DNA of 64,000 nucleotides from Thiorhodovibrio frisius (GCF_033954835.1 NZ_CP121471.1:4768501-4832500), one strand, 5' to 3'. Shown: positions 8,409 to 19,181, counted from the first letter of the stretch. The notes: generated from the letters alone by a model not told the origin. Numbers and translations: made by a program.

Positions 8409-10277
8409 CTAGGCATCTGCGCTGGGCGACAACGAACAGTCCTGTTGCGCCCGATGCGCGCGCAACACCTCAAGAAAGCCCTCAGCAAAACGCTCGAGCT
8501 TGACCTGCCCCACCCCGCTGATGCGTCCAAACTCCTCGCGGTCGCGCGGGCGATGGGCCAGCATCTCGCGCAAGGTCGCGTCGCTAAAGACCACAAAAGC
8601 CGGCACATCGAGTTCCCTGGCGACCTGGCGGCGGTGCGCGCGCAACGCATCCCACAGCGCACCAGCCTCGGGATCGCTTGGCGCGACAGACACCGGCGCG
8701 CGCGCCGCGCGTTTCTGGGCTTTGTTGTCCGGGTCCTGTCGCAGGCGGATGCTGCGCTCGCCGCGCAACAACGGACGACTGTTCTCCGTCAAACGCAGGC
8801 CACCATGCCCCTCAACATCGACCGCCACCAGTCCGGCCGCGACCAACTGGCGGTAGACCGAGCGCCATTGATCAGCATTCAGCTCAAGGCCGATGCCGTG
8901 AGTGCTGACCTTGTCGTGACCAAAACGGCGCATGCGCTCATTGGTCTTACCGAGCAGCACATCGGTCAGGTAGCTCGCCCCAAAGCGCTCGCCGGTGCGG
9001 AAGATACAAGACAACGCCTTCTGCGCCGCCACAGTGCCATCCCAGGTCGGCACCGGCTCCAGGCAGGTGTCGCAATTGCCGCAGGGCTCGGGTAGCGGCT
9101 CGCCGAAATAATTGAGCAGCACCTGACGGCGACACTCGGTGGTCTCGCACAGGCCAAGCATGTTGTCGAGCTTCTGGTGCTCCAGGCGCTTGAATTGCTC
9201 CTCGGCGCCGGATTCGTCGATGAAACGCCGCAACATGACCAGATCGCCCAGGCCATAGGTCATCCAGGCATCGGCTGGCAGCCCATCGCGCCCGGCACGA
9301 CCGGTTTCCTGATAATAAGCCTCCAGGCTTTTAGGCAGGTCGAGATGGGCGACGAAGCGCACATCCGGCTTATCGATACCCATACCGAAAGCAATGGTGG
9401 CGACTGTAATCAGTCCGTCCTCGCGCAGAAAGCGGGCCTGATTCGCCCGCCGCTGCTCGGCGGTCATGCCGGCGTGATAAGGCACGGATTGAAAGCCCTG
9501 TTCGCGCAGAAACTCCGCCGTTTCATCGACGCTGCGGCGCGAGCGGCAGTAGACAATGCCAGCATCACCGGGATGCTCGCGCTTGAGAAATTGCAGCAAC
9601 TGCTGGCGCGGGCTGCGCTTCTCGACGATGCGGTAGCGGATGTTCGGCCGGTCGAAGCTGGAGACGAATTGGGCATCCAACGGCAGTTGCAGCCGGGTTA
9701 GAATTTCACTGCGGGTCGGGGCATCGGCAGTGGCGGTCAGAGCGACGCGCGGCACCTGCGGCCAGCGTCTGTGCAGCAGATCGAGCTGGACATACTCCGG
9801 ACGGAAATCATGCCCCCACTGGGACACACAGTGCGCCTCGTCAATGGCAAAGAGCGCGATGGGGGTGCGCTCAAGCAGCGCCAGAAAGCGTCCGCTCAGT
9901 AGACGTTCGGGCGCGACATAAAGCAAGTCGAGCTGACCGGCGAGCAGCGCATGCTCTGTGCGCTCAACCTGGTCACGCGCGAGCGAGGAGTTCAGAAAGG
10001 CCGCGCGCACCCCGAGTTGGCGCAGTGCGTCGACTTGATCCTGCATCAGAGCGATCAGGGGCGACACCACGATGCCCGTGCCCGGGCGCAGCAGGGCCGG
10101 AATCTGATAACAGAGCGACTTGCCACCGCCGGTGGGCATCAGCACCAGAGCATCGCCGCCGACCATAAGCCGCTCGATGACCGCCTGCTGCCGGCCACGA
10201 AAAGCCGGGAAGCCAAATACCCGATTCAGGATTTGTAACGGAGTTTCCGCCATGGCTCCAGCCTGACCAACGCGCAT
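8409..10277 (-). CDS. recQ: ATP-dependent DNA helicase RecQ
   Basis: A 622-aa 3'-5' helicase acting in recombination repair. Order of domains: RecA-like helicase core (Walker [17 protein letters not shown], Walker [21 protein letters not shown], motif [13 protein letters not shown]), zinc-binding domain with Cys residues ([16 protein letters not shown]), winged helix, and a C-terminal HRDC domain ([18 protein letters not shown]). Two starts are possible: the ATG at 10277, or the ATG at 10253 ([10 protein letters not shown]), which fits the usual N-terminus equally well. Neither has a perfect ribosome binding site. Confidence 0.96.
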   Translation of the reverse strand: MRVGQAGAMAETPLQILNRVFGFPAFRGRQQAVIERLMVGGDALVLMPTGGGKSLCYQIPALLRPGTGIVVSPLIALMQDQVDALRQLGVRAAFLNSSLARDQVERTEHALLAGQLDLLYVAPERLLSGRFLALLERTPIALFAIDEAHCVSQWGHDFRPEYVQLDLLHRRWPQVPRVALTATADAPTRSEILTRLQLPLDAQFVSSFDRPNIRYRIVEKRSPRQQLLQFLKREHPGDAGIVYCRSRRSVDETAEFLREQGFQSVPYHAGMTAEQRRANQARFLREDGLITVATIAFGMGIDKPDVRFVAHLDLPKSLEAYYQETGRAGRDGLPADAWMTYGLGDLVMLRRFIDESGAEEQFKRLEHQKLDNMLGLCETTECRRQVLLNYFGEPLPEPCGNCDTCLEPVPTWDGTVAAQKALSCIFRTGERFGASYLTDVLLGKTNERMRRFGHDKVSTHGIGLELNADQWRSVYRQLVAAGLVAVDVEGHGGLRLTENSRPLLRGERSIRLRQDPDNKAQKRAARAPVSVAPSDPEAGALWDALRAHRRQVARELDVPAFVVFSDATLREMLAHRPRDREEFGRISGVGQVKLERFAEGFLEVLRAHRAQQDCSLSPSADA

Positions 10278-10337
10278 GATCCCGCCCCCTGAAGAAAAAT
10301 TCGTGGGTTTAGGGTCACCGCCAGGGTAGCTCCCTGC

Positions 10338-11219
10338 TCAGCCGCGCGCCTCGGCCAGCAGACGCTCAATCAGTCCCTCGGCCTGACTGAGATAACCGCG
10401 CCCGAACAGGTTCAGGTGATTGAGGATATGGTAGAGGTTATACAGAGACTTGCGCGTGCTGTAACCAGACGACAGCGGCCAGGCTTCACGGTAAGCGGCG
10501 TAAAAATCGGCACCAAAGCCACCGAAGAGTTCGGTCATGGCCAGGTCGGCCTCGCGATCACCAAAATAGACCGCCGGGTCGAAAATCACCGGCGCCCCCT
10601 GGCTGTCATAGCCAATATTGCCGCCCCAGAGATCGCCATGCAGCAGCGAGGGCTCGGGGGCATGATTGAGCAGCACCGGCAGAACTTCCAGCAAACGCGC
10701 GCCACGCTCCTGCAAGCGTCCACCATGGCCATGGCGTGCAGCCAGCTTGAGCTGAAAACCCAGGCGCTGCTCGCGCCAAAAAGCCACCCAGTCAGCATTG
10801 AGTGTATTGGGCTGCGCGGTAGAGCCAATGGTGTTGTCCTGCTCCCAGCCAAAGTGCTCACGCGTGCGCCGATGCATTTGCGCGAGTTGCCGTCCGGCCT
10901 CGGCGGCGCTGTCGCCGCGCTGGCGGCCAAGATCGATCCACTCCATAGCAATGAATGCCTGACCGCCCGCAATTCCGGTGCATAGCGGCTGAGGCACGCG
11001 CGGACCATCGGCGGCTGCAAGCTCGGCCAGACCAGCCGCCTCGGCCTCGAACATAGCAAGCGTCTCGCCCTGGTTGAGTTTGACGAAAAAAGCCCGTTCA
11101 CCATCGGCAAGCTGATAAGCCGAGTTGATGCAGCCACCGCCGACGGAGCGCGGCGCCGACGGAGAGAAATGCTTGCCGCTCGCAGCGGCGATCTGTTCGG
11201 AGATAAGCGGCCAGTGCAT
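10338..11219 (-). CDS. Fructosamine kinase family protein
   Basis: A 293-aa kinase of the fructosamine/ketosamine-3-kinase family (YniA type), which phosphorylates protein-bound ketoamines and so helps remove glycation damage. Seen: the nucleotide-loop start GGGCINSAYQLADGERAFFVKLNQ, the kinase-like catalytic HGDLWGGNIGYD, and the metal-binding FDPAVYFGDREADLAM. The length matches the family. It stands alone between recQ and the HNH gene on the same strand. The physiological substrate is not known for most bacterial members. Confidence 0.9.
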   Translation of the reverse strand: MHWPLISEQIAAASGKHFSPSAPRSVGGGCINSAYQLADGERAFFVKLNQGETLAMFEAEAAGLAELAAADGPRVPQPLCTGIAGGQAFIAMEWIDLGRQRGDSAAEAGRQLAQMHRRTREHFGWEQDNTIGSTAQPNTLNADWVAFWREQRLGFQLKLAARHGHGGRLQERGARLLEVLPVLLNHAPEPSLLHGDLWGGNIGYDSQGAPVIFDPAVYFGDREADLAMTELFGGFGADFYAAYREAWPLSSGYSTRKSLYNLYHILNHLNLFGRGYLSQAEGLIERLLAEARG

Positions 11220-11245
11220 AAGTACTATGAGTCTAGTGTCGCGGT

Positions 11246-11875
11246 TCAGGCCACGCCCGGCATGCTTACCAAACGCTTCAACAGCGGGCTGGTGCGCGGA
11301 AAATGCGCGCGCAGAAACTCCATTTGGTCGACCAACACATGCCGGCCCATCAGATAGATGTATTCGGCATGGGTGGGCGTAAAGGGCACAGCAAGCAGCT
11401 CCATGCGCGCAGCCTCGGGCGTGCGCCCGGCCTTATAATTGTTGCAGCGCACGCAGGCAGTGACCACATTGTTCCAGTGGTTGCGCCCGCCCTGGCTGAT
11501 TGGGCGCACATGATCGCGCGACAACTGGCGGTCTGAGAAACGCCCACCACAGTAAAGGCAGAGATGACCGTCGCGCTGAAACAGGGTGCGATTGCTCAGC
11601 GGCGGCGTGTAATCATCGCGCAGCTTGCTTGGCGCGTGCTGGGTACCATGGGTGGCGATAATAGAATGCACGCTGAGCTGGCTGCGCTCGCGCGTGATGG
11701 CGTTAATGCCACCGCGTAGCAAAAAAATGGCATCCCCGCAGGAATAGGCCACCTGCCCGAGAAAATAGAGCCGCGCCGCCACGCGATAATCGACCCACTC
11801 TAAAGGCATCCCGCCCAAATCAGTTCGAAGAATCTGCTGATTGAGTAACACGGTGATACAAGCCTGGATCGACAA
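11246..11875 (-). CDS. HNH endonuclease family protein
   Basis: A 209-aa protein with a single HNH domain: two zinc-knuckle pairs (CLYCGGRF and CVRCNNYK) around LSRDHVRPISQGGRNHWNNV. The N-terminal half (residues 23-75) follows the pattern of a family common in gammaproteobacteria, and the tail MEFLRAHFP is also typical. No phage or restriction partner is adjacent, and its role is unknown. The gene is divergent from priA across a 618-bp gap. A later start at Met23 is possible. Confidence 0.85.
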   Translation of the reverse strand: MSIQACITVLLNQQILRTDLGGMPLEWVDYRVAARLYFLGQVAYSCGDAIFLLRGGINAITRERSQLSVHSIIATHGTQHAPSKLRDDYTPPLSNRTLFQRDGHLCLYCGGRFSDRQLSRDHVRPISQGGRNHWNNVVTACVRCNNYKAGRTPEAARMELLAVPFTPTHAEYIYLMGRHVLVDQMEFLRAHFPRTSPLLKRLVSMPGVA

Positions 11876-12493
11876 TACTGGTGCATGATACCGCCTCCGC
11901 CCGGCAACGCAACTGCTGGAAGTTTGGCTGACGCCGGGCTACCGCTCGCGCCTGCCCGCCGATGATGCCAACTTTGCAACTGTGTTTTCAACAATGCGCG
12001 GAAATCTGCAAAATCGACCAGCGTTGCTAATCGCGGCTATTCCAGCCGGGTCCGAGCATCGGGGCTTGACATTGAGCTCGGACTTTCAACAGCTTCCGAG
12101 GTGGCACCCGGTAAGCAACCAAAGAGTCCGAGACGGCTAGCACAAGCTGTCATAGATTGTCCGCACAACGCGACTTATCCATTGTTTTTATTGATATTTC
12201 TGAACATCTGGCCAAGAAGTAAGCAACATCAAGAAGTTGTAATATTTCTACCGACTTGGAACCAATGTGACAGCCTTATCCCCATACTTATCCACAGCCT
12301 TTGTGAACATTTTTCGGAACCAGCCGCCGCTGCGCGCAGCGGTAGTCGCCGGCCACATCGCCGCTTATTCTAAATCGGGCTGCTACCCGTCTTCTGCTGA
12401 GCCGGACCCCATTCACCGACGAAAGCCGCGCGCCTTGCTTGGTGCCGATTACCAGGCGTCGGTCGGCCACATCATTCACCCAGACTTGCCGCG
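11876..12493. other. 618-bp intergenic region with DnaA-box-like sites
   Basis: No credible gene is visible between the divergent HNH and priA genes. The stretch 12175-12300 is clearly more AT-rich than its surroundings. It contains a perfect DnaA box TTATCCACA (12288-12296), a one-mismatch box TTATCCCCA (12276-12284) and a weaker TTATCCATT (12175-12183). This could be a DnaA-responsive control region or an origin-like element; the sequence alone does not decide. Confidence 0.5.
12288..12296 (+). promoter_or_regulatory. Perfect DnaA box
   Basis: TTATCCACA, identical to the strong E. coli R-box form. A near-match TTATCCCCA sits 12 bp to the left in the same orientation (12276-12284), and the AT-rich block is on the left side. 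It lies about 200 bp before priA. Confidence 0.5.
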
Positions 12494-14740
12494 ATGAAAC
12501 CAGCGAGAGATGGCCCCGCGATTCTGCAAGTCGCCGTCGCCGCACCCCTGCCCGAGCTGTTCGACTACCTCCCGCTGACCAATGGTGACACCAGCCCGAA
12601 ACCCCAGCCCGGCATGCGGGTGCTGGTGCCCTTCGGTCGCGGCCGGCGGGTCGGTATGATCGTGGGAATCGCCGCCGACAGCGATCTGCCACCGGAACGG
12701 CTCAAGGGCATGCTGGCGATTCTCGATCAGGAGCCCCTGTTACAACCGGCAGATCTGGAATTCATTCTCTGGAGCGCGCGCTATTACCGCGCAGCCCCTG
12801 GAGAAGCCCTGTTCACCGCCCTGCCAACGCGACTGCGGCGGCCAGAGCCTGCGCAAACCCGCAACCTGCCTGGGTGGCGGCTGACTGCGGCCGGGCAAAC
12901 TACCGCGTCTGCCACCCTTAACCGCGCGCCACGCCAAAGGGCAACCATTGACTACTTGCACGAGTGTCCAGCCGGGGTCAGCCAGCGTCAGCTCAATGAC
13001 GCGCTTGGCGCCTGCGGCCCCAGTCTGCGCGCCTTGGCCGAGAGAGGGCTGATCGAGCCTTGTCAGGTGGCACCTCCCGCGCTGGTGCCTCAGGAGGCTG
13101 ACGAGCCACCAGCGCCCGCCGAGATGGCACCCACTCCGGAACTTAACCCGCAACAAGCCGAGGCGGTCGCTGCCGTGCGCGCCAGCCAGGGCTTTGCGGG
13201 CTTTCTGCTCGATGGCATCACAGGCAGCGGCAAAACGGAGGTCTATCTGCGCCTGATCGGCGACGCGCTCGACCTCGGCTGCCAAATTTTGATCCTGGTG
13301 CCCGAGATCGGTCTGACCCCGCAGCTCGAGCAGCGTTTACGCGCGCGCATCCCGGCACCCATGGTGGTGCTGCATTCAGGTCTGAGCGAGCGCGAGCGCG
13401 AAGAGCGCTGGTTCCAGGGCGCGCGCGGCCGGGCGCGGGTGCTGCTCGGCACCCGCTCGGCCATTTTCGCACCGCTGCCAGAGCTTGCCCTGATCATTGT
13501 CGACGAGGAACATGACTTGTCACTCAAGCAGCAGGACGGCTTTCGCTATTCGGCGCGCGATCTCGCCGTGCGCCGCGCGCAACTATGCGACTGCCCGGTG
13601 ATCCTGGGCTCCGCCACGCCCTCGCTTGAGAGCCTGCACAATTGCGAACGCGGGCGCTACCAACGCCTGGTACTGTCGCACCGCGCCGGGCAGGCCCAGG
13701 CCCCGCGCGTTCAGGTCGCCGATATTCGCGGCCAGTATCTGGATACCGGCATGGGTCCGCTGTTGCTCCAACGCATCGAAGAGCGCATCAACCAGGGCGA
13801 ACAGGTCTTGTTGTTTCTCAACCGGCGCGGCTTCTCGCCGGTGCTCACCTGCCATGATTGCGGCTGGATCAGCGAATGCATCCGCTGCGACGCGCGCCTG
13901 ACCATTCATCGCAACCGCAGCGAGCTGCGCTGCCATCATTGCGGCCTGATTCGCCCGCTGCCGGCGCGTTGCCCCTATTGCGAAGGACCGGATCTGCGCC
14001 CGCTCGGCCAGGGCACCGAACGCGTCGAGGACAGCCTGCGCCAGCGCTTTCCCGGCATTCCGCTCGCGCGCATCGACCGCGACAGCACCAGTCGCAAGGG
14101 CGAGCTCGAGCGCCTGCTCGCCGGGGCACTCAATGGGGAGTTTCGCATCCTGCTCGGCACCCAGATGCTGGCCAAGGGCCACCACCTTCCAGGCATCACG
14201 CTGGTTGGCATTCTTGATCTGGACCACGGCCTTTATGGCGCCGACTTTCGCGCCACCGAGCGCATGGCGCAGCTGCTGGTGCAGGTTGCCGGGCGCGCCG
14301 GACGGGCTGAGAAACCCGGCACTGTCATACTGCAAACCCGCCACCCGCATCATCCCATGCTGCGCGCCCTGCTCGAACGTGGCTATGGCGCCTTCGCCCG
14401 CGCCGCGCTCGCGGAGCGCCGCGCCGCCGGCATGCCGCCTTTTTCTTACCAGGTACTGATCCGCGCCGACAGCCCGCGCGAGGAAGCGGCAATGGCCTTT
14501 TTGCAGCAAGCCGCGACCCAGGCACGCGAGCTACAGACTCCAGACATCGAACTCTGGGGGCCAGCGCCGGCAGCCATGGAGCAACGCGCGGGCAGACACC
14601 GCGCCCAATTGCTCCTGCAAGCACCCGAGCGCGCCCCGCTGCACCGACTGCTCGAGCGCCTGCTGCCGCGCCTGCGCGCCCTGCCCCGCCCCCGCGAACT
14701 GCGCTTCAGCCTGGATGTGGACCCGCAGGAGACGCTGTAG
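12494..14740 (+). CDS. priA: Primosomal replication restart helicase PriA
   Basis: A 748-aa helicase that reloads the replisome at stalled forks. Seen: the N-terminal 3'-DNA-binding domain (QVAVAAPLPELFDYLP), Walker A LLDGITGSGKTEVYL, the DEEH motif IIVDEEHDLSLKQQDGF, eight zinc-binding cysteines (CHDCGWISECIRC and CHHCGL, CPYC), motif LLGTQMLAKGHH and motif VI QVAGRAGRAEKPG. The gene heads a plus-strand run with argS and a SPOR protein, the order also known in pseudomonads. A hairpin GGCGAA-TCAA-TTCGCC at 14780-14795 follows the gene. Confidence 0.97.
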   Translation: MKPARDGPAILQVAVAAPLPELFDYLPLTNGDTSPKPQPGMRVLVPFGRGRRVGMIVGIAADSDLPPERLKGMLAILDQEPLLQPADLEFILWSARYYRAAPGEALFTALPTRLRRPEPAQTRNLPGWRLTAAGQTTASATLNRAPRQRATIDYLHECPAGVSQRQLNDALGACGPSLRALAERGLIEPCQVAPPALVPQEADEPPAPAEMAPTPELNPQQAEAVAAVRASQGFAGFLLDGITGSGKTEVYLRLIGDALDLGCQILILVPEIGLTPQLEQRLRARIPAPMVVLHSGLSEREREERWFQGARGRARVLLGTRSAIFAPLPELALIIVDEEHDLSLKQQDGFRYSARDLAVRRAQLCDCPVILGSATPSLESLHNCERGRYQRLVLSHRAGQAQAPRVQVADIRGQYLDTGMGPLLLQRIEERINQGEQVLLFLNRRGFSPVLTCHDCGWISECIRCDARLTIHRNRSELRCHHCGLIRPLPARCPYCEGPDLRPLGQGTERVEDSLRQRFPGIPLARIDRDSTSRKGELERLLAGALNGEFRILLGTQMLAKGHHLPGITLVGILDLDHGLYGADFRATERMAQLLVQVAGRAGRAEKPGTVILQTRHPHHPMLRALLERGYGAFARAALAERRAAGMPPFSYQVLIRADSPREEAAMAFLQQAATQARELQTPDIELWGPAPAAMEQRAGRHRAQLLLQAPERAPLHRLLERLLPRLRALPRPRELRFSLDVDPQETL

Positions 14741-14978
14741 GTGGTGTCCGCGAACAAGTATCCCGGCAGTTTGCCTGTGGGCGAATCAATTCGCCTCTAC
14801 GGCACTGATCGGCAGGTTTCCGAAGATCCATAGCCCCAAACACCCCGAAGAATTTCAGCTGTACTTTCACGGTAATGTAGCGATGCTTTCATGCTTTCCG
14901 TTATCCTAGCCGCAGTCGCTCTTTAAAGCTTGGGGCCATTCAGATGCCCCATCTCTACCGCCTTTGTCCGAAACACGC

Positions 14979-16787
14979 ATGAAGCAAGCACTCCTCTCCC
15001 TGGTTGAACAAGCCTGGGCTGCCCTGGCGAGCCAGGATGGATTCGACCCGAGCGCCGCCCAAGGCCGCGCGCAAATTGATCGCGCGCGCGATCCGGCCCA
15101 TGGCGACTTCGCCACCAATGCCGCCTTGGTGCTGGCCAAGACCGCCCGCAGCAAGCCGCGCGATCTTGCCGCGCGTCTGCTCGCGCATCTGCCTGGCTCA
15201 CCCTTGGTGGCGCGGGTGGAGATTGCCGGGCCTGGCTTCATCAATTTCTTTCTGGCCGAGGAGGCCTACCTGCGCCTGATCCCGGAGATTCTGGCCGCCG
15301 GCCCGGCCTACGGCCGCTGTGATCAGGGTGCGGGGGCGCGGGTGCAGGTGGAGTTTGTCTCAGCCAATCCAACCGGGCCACTGCATGTCGGGCACGGGCG
15401 CGGCGCGGCCTATGGCGCCGTGGTGGCCAACCTGCTCGAGGCGGTCGGCTATCAGGTGCATCGGGAATACTATGTCAACGATGCCGGGCGGCAAATGGAC
15501 ATTCTCGCCACCTCGGTGTGGTTGCGCTATCTCGAACTCTGCGGCGAGGAACTGCGCTTTCCGGCCAATGGCTATCGCGGGGATTATGTCTGGGACATCG
15601 CCGCCGCGCTGCATCGCGAGCACGGCGATGCCTACCGGGCCGAGGCGAGCACGGTCTTTGAGGGCGTGCCCAAGGATGCTCCGAGCGCGGATGAACTCAG
15701 CGAGACCGGCGAGCCACTGCCAGGCGCGCCCACTGGCGACAAAGAGGCACATATCGATGCACTCATCGCCCACGCCCAGCAGTTGCTTGGCGACAACCGC
15801 TACCGGCTGGTGTTTGAGCTGGGGCTAAATACCATCCTTGATGATATTCGTGATGATCTGGCCGGCTTTGGTGTGGAGTATCAGGAGTGGTATTCCGAAC
15901 GCAGCCTGGCCGCGAGCGGCGCCGTCACCAAAGCCGTCGAGCGCCTGCGCGCCGCCGGTCATGTTTACGAGCACGAGGGCGCGCTCTGGTTTCGCTCTAG
16001 CGACTTCGGCGATGAAAAAGACCGCGTGCTGGTGCGCGAGAACGGCCAAGGCACCTATTTTGCCTCCGACATCGCCTACCATGCCGACAAGCTCGAACGC
16101 GGCTTCAGCCGGGTATTTGATATCTGGGGCGCGGACCACCACGGCTATGTGCCAAGAGTTAAGGCCGCGTTGCAGGCACTCGGCGATGATCCAGCGCGAC
16201 TCGAGGTGCTCCTGGTGCAATTTGCCATCCTCTACCGCAACGGGCAGAAGGTGCAGATGTCAACCCGCTCAGGTGATTTTGTCACTCTTCGGGAACTGCG
16301 CAAAGAAGTGGGAAAAGACGCCGCGCGCTTCTTTTACATCATGCGCCGCTGCGAGCAACATCTGGACTTCGACCTAGATCTAGCCAAAAGCCAAAGCAAC
16401 GACAATCCGGTCTACTATGTCCAGTACGCCCATGCACGTATCGAGAGCGTGCTGCGCCAGGCGGCTGAGAAAAACCTGCCCATTGAGGGCACAGCCGGCA
16501 TGGACCAACTCGCCCGCCTGCGCGAGCCGCACGAACAGACCCTGGTGCGCACCCTGTCGCGCTACCCTGAGGTGATACTGGCCGCCGCGCTCGAGGCCGA
16601 GCCGCACCAGCTCACCGCCTATCTGCGCGAGCTGGCGACGGACTTTCATGCCTATTACAACGCGCATCAGTTCATCGTCGAGGATCAGCCCCTGCGCGAG
16701 GCGCGCGGCGCGCTGATTCTGGCGGTACGTCAGGTCCTGCGCAACGGGCTTGGACTCATCGGCGTCTCGGCGCCCGAGGCAATGTAG
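14979..16787 (+). CDS. argS: Arginyl-tRNA synthetase
   Basis: A 602-aa class I synthetase charging tRNA-Arg. The N-terminal Add-1 domain is followed by the HIGH-type motif [15 protein letters not shown], by the ArgRS-specific [12 protein letters not shown], by the degenerate KMSKS region [13 protein letters not shown], and by the DALR anticodon-binding domain ([16 protein letters not shown]). The ATG at 14979 is preferred; a TTG five codons upstream has no better ribosome binding site. An insert with several acidic residues (about 225-265) is somewhat longer than in E. coli. Confidence 0.97.
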   Translation: MKQALLSLVEQAWAALASQDGFDPSAAQGRAQIDRARDPAHGDFATNAALVLAKTARSKPRDLAARLLAHLPGSPLVARVEIAGPGFINFFLAEEAYLRLIPEILAAGPAYGRCDQGAGARVQVEFVSANPTGPLHVGHGRGAAYGAVVANLLEAVGYQVHREYYVNDAGRQMDILATSVWLRYLELCGEELRFPANGYRGDYVWDIAAALHREHGDAYRAEASTVFEGVPKDAPSADELSETGEPLPGAPTGDKEAHIDALIAHAQQLLGDNRYRLVFELGLNTILDDIRDDLAGFGVEYQEWYSERSLAASGAVTKAVERLRAAGHVYEHEGALWFRSSDFGDEKDRVLVRENGQGTYFASDIAYHADKLERGFSRVFDIWGADHHGYVPRVKAALQALGDDPARLEVLLVQFAILYRNGQKVQMSTRSGDFVTLRELRKEVGKDAARFFYIMRRCEQHLDFDLDLAKSQSNDNPVYYVQYAHARIESVLRQAAEKNLPIEGTAGMDQLARLREPHEQTLVRTLSRYPEVILAAALEAEPHQLTAYLRELATDFHAYYNAHQFIVEDQPLREARGALILAVRQVLRNGLGLIGVSAPEAM

Positions 16788-16823
16788 CCTGATCACCACC
16801 AACCAGCGGACAATCTTCTGATC

Positions 16824-17417
16824 ATGGCAAAAACCGCGACACGCAGCAGTCCATCATCACGCAAGCGCGACCGTCCACAGAGCACTGGCGCGTTCTGGTT
16901 TCTGCTTGGCTCCCTGGTCGGGGCCTTCGGGATGGGACTCGCCTGGATGAGGCACGACAGGCTTCCAACGCAGCCCGCCCGGCCGTCGACCGCCCAGGCA
17001 CCAACGCCCAAGCCCACCTTCGACTTCTACGAGAGACTGCGGCAGGAAGAAGTCCTGGTTCCAGTAGAAACGCCTGTGACCCAGAACTCGCCGCTGCCGC
17101 CCCCCACACCCAAGCCCGCTAGCGAAGCGGCAACAACACAAACCAAGCCCGCCGCACAAAACGCCCCCACTGCAAGCCCGGCGTCGACCGCCAAGTATCG
17201 CCTTCAGGTGGGCTCCTTCCGCGACCTCGCGGATGCCGAGCGGCGCAAGGCCGAGCTGGCACTCATGGGGTTTAGTGTGAATATAGTCGAGGCCGAGGTT
17301 GGCGGCGCCAAGACCTATCGGCTCAGATCCGGGCAATATGACAAGGCCGGCGCCGATGCGCTCGGCAAGAAACTCCAGGCTCAGGGTGTAAGCAGCATGG
17401 CAGTCAGAGACAACTGA
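16824..17417 (+). CDS. SPOR-domain (FtsN-like) membrane protein
   Basis: A 197-aa protein with a short basic cytoplasmic start, one membrane helix (AFWFLLGSLVGAFGMGLAW, about 24-42), a Pro/Ala/Thr-rich periplasmic linker and a C-terminal SPOR domain (KYRLQVGSFRDLADAERRKAEL to the end). SPOR domains bind denuded peptidoglycan at the septum. Topology and position after priA-argS match FtsN genes of related bacteria, so a divisome role is likely, but essential FtsN residues were not verified. Confidence 0.88.
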   Translation: MAKTATRSSPSSRKRDRPQSTGAFWFLLGSLVGAFGMGLAWMRHDRLPTQPARPSTAQAPTPKPTFDFYERLRQEEVLVPVETPVTQNSPLPPPTPKPASEAATTQTKPAAQNAPTASPASTAKYRLQVGSFRDLADAERRKAELALMGFSVNIVEAEVGGAKTYRLRSGQYDKAGADALGKKLQAQGVSSMAVRDN

Positions 17418-17468
17418 GTCCTGAGGGTAGTTGCTCCTATCAAGTGACCAATGCTCTGAGGATCAACA

Positions 17469-18419
17469 ATGCCCGAAGAAGCGGTTCTGGACGTTCAGGC
17501 GCTTGGTCGCCAGTTTGGTAGCCGGCAAGCGGTGCGTGGGCTTGATCTGCGCCTGAAATCTGGCGATATCCTCGGCCTACTCGGCCCCAATGGTGCCGGC
17601 AAGACGACCTGTCTGCAAATGCTGGCTGGTCAGTTGGCGCCCAGTCGTGGCCAGGTTCGCATCCTCGGAATTGATCTCTACCGCTCGCCACGCCCGGCGA
17701 AGCGCCAGCTCGGTTATCTGCCCGAACGCCCGCCCATCTACCCCGATCTGCGCCTTGGCGAGTATTTACACTATTGCGGGCGGCTGCGCGGCCTGCGCGG
17801 CGCCAGTCTGCATTCTGCTGTGGCCGGCGTGATTGGCGAGTGTGCTCTGGAGGCCGTCCGTGATCGTCTGCTCGGGCGGCTGTCGAAAGGTTACCGCCAG
17901 CGCGTCGGTCTGGCACAGGCGCTGCTGCATGATCCCGCGCTCTTGCTGCTCGATGAACCTGGGGACGGACTCGACCCGCTGCAAAGCCATGAGCTACGCG
18001 CGCTGATCCGTCGCCGCGCCGAGCGCGGCTGCGCGGTGGTCTTCTCAAGCCACCGGCTTGATGAAGTGCGCAATCTTTGTACCTCAGTGCTCATGCTGAA
18101 TGATGGACGCGAGCTGTATCGGGGTAATCTCGCGCCTGAGTGCAACGCAGCGCTCGACAGCGCCGAAGGCGCCATTGTCCGCGTGCGCTTGGTACCCCCA
18201 AGCACACCGGAAGCGCTCGCCAAAGTGGAGCAAGTTGCGAGCGCCGAGGCGATGGACGATGGTCGCATCCGCCTGCGTCTGCAACCGGGCACCGACCCTG
18301 CAAAACTCAGCCGCGCGCTGGTCGAACGCGGCTTTGGCCTCGCGGAGCTCAGCCCGGAGCCGAGCGATCTCGAGCGACTGTTCCTGGACGGCTTCGGCGC
18401 CCTTGATCGCGCGGCCTGA
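17469..18419 (+). CDS. ABC transporter ATPase, gliding-type (GldA-like), copy 1
   Basis: A 316-aa ATPase with Walker A LLGPNGAGKTTCLQML, the signature variant LSKGYRQRVGLAQALL, Walker B LLLLDEPGDGLDP and a C-terminal extension of about 90 residues. The SKGYRQR signature is typical of the GldA/NosF group. It starts a four-gene run with a permease, a GldG-like protein and a DUF4340-like protein, with spacings of 12 bp or overlap. A paralogous set is at 40110-45222. Substrate is unknown; such sets are found well beyond gliding bacteria, so gliding is not implied. Confidence 0.9.
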   Translation: MPEEAVLDVQALGRQFGSRQAVRGLDLRLKSGDILGLLGPNGAGKTTCLQMLAGQLAPSRGQVRILGIDLYRSPRPAKRQLGYLPERPPIYPDLRLGEYLHYCGRLRGLRGASLHSAVAGVIGECALEAVRDRLLGRLSKGYRQRVGLAQALLHDPALLLLDEPGDGLDPLQSHELRALIRRRAERGCAVVFSSHRLDEVRNLCTSVLMLNDGRELYRGNLAPECNAALDSAEGAIVRVRLVPPSTPEALAKVEQVASAEAMDDGRIRLRLQPGTDPAKLSRALVERGFGLAELSPEPSDLERLFLDGFGALDRAA

Positions 18420-18431
18420 GGAGCTGAAGCC

Positions 18432-19181
18432 ATGCTATGGACCATTGCCCGACGCGAGATGCTGACGCTGTTTCAGACCGGTCTGATTTGGCTACTACTG
18501 GCCGCTTGCGCCCTGATTCTCGGCTGGATATTTCTGTCCGTGCTCGACCCCTTCGTCGGCGTCGAGCGCGAGGGGCTTGAACAAATCACCATCGGCGCGC
18601 TCAATCTGCGCCTGGTGCGCGAACTTTTCGGCGCAGCCGCCGTGATGCTGCTATTAATCGCCCCACTACTCGCAAGCCGCTTGCTAAGCGGCGAGTTGCG
18701 CGATGGCCGTTATGCGCTGCTCGCCAGCGCACCTGTGGCACCGGTCGAGATTCTGCTCGGCAAATGGCTGGCGCTCGCCCTGGCGCTGCTGGCCTTGTCC
18801 CTGGTGCCGCTGTTTTTGTGTCTCTCGCTAGCACTGAGCGCGCCTGTCGATCTCGGCCTGTGCCTGTCCGCCACCCTTGGCCTCTGGCTACTGGGGCTGC
18901 TGTTCGCCGCAGTAGGGCTCTTTGGCGCCAGCATCAGCGCCCAACCCGCCGCGGCGGCCGTGATCGCTTATGGCATCCTGATTCTGCTGTCGGTCATCAA
19001 TCGCGCCGAACTGTCTGGCCTGCAGGCGCTCGGGCTGTTCGACTGGCTGTCCTGGGGCCAACATCTGTTTTGGTTCCTGATCGGTGCCGTGCGTCTAAGC
19101 GATCTTGGCTATTTTCTGCTGCTCAGCGCCTGCTTTCTGGCCCTGGCCGAACGGCAACTCGTGAATCGGCTTGATCCATGA
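18432..19181 (+). CDS. ABC transporter permease, GldF-like, copy 1
   Basis: A 249-aa integral membrane protein with about six hydrophobic helices and the opening MLWTIARREMLTLFQTGL typical of ABC-2 type permeases (GldF/NosY group). It starts 12 bp after the ATPase, behind a GAGGAG ribosome binding site, and its last four bases overlap the start of the next gene. It corresponds to the N-terminal part of the fusion protein at 41199-44231. Confidence 0.88.
   Translation: MLWTIARREMLTLFQTGLIWLLLAACALILGWIFLSVLDPFVGVEREGLEQITIGALNLRLVRELFGAAAVMLLLIAPLLASRLLSGELRDGRYALLASAPVAPVEILLGKWLALALALLALSLVPLFLCLSLALSAPVDLGLCLSATLGLWLLGLLFAAVGLFGASISAQPAAAAVIAYGILILLSVINRAELSGLQALGLFDWLSWGQHLFWFLIGAVRLSDLGYFLLLSACFLALAERQLVNRLDP

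Noticed and set aside
14780-14795. Hairpin after priA as a terminator
   Set aside because: GGCGAA-TCAA-TTCGCC is a short stem without a T-run; too weak to call.
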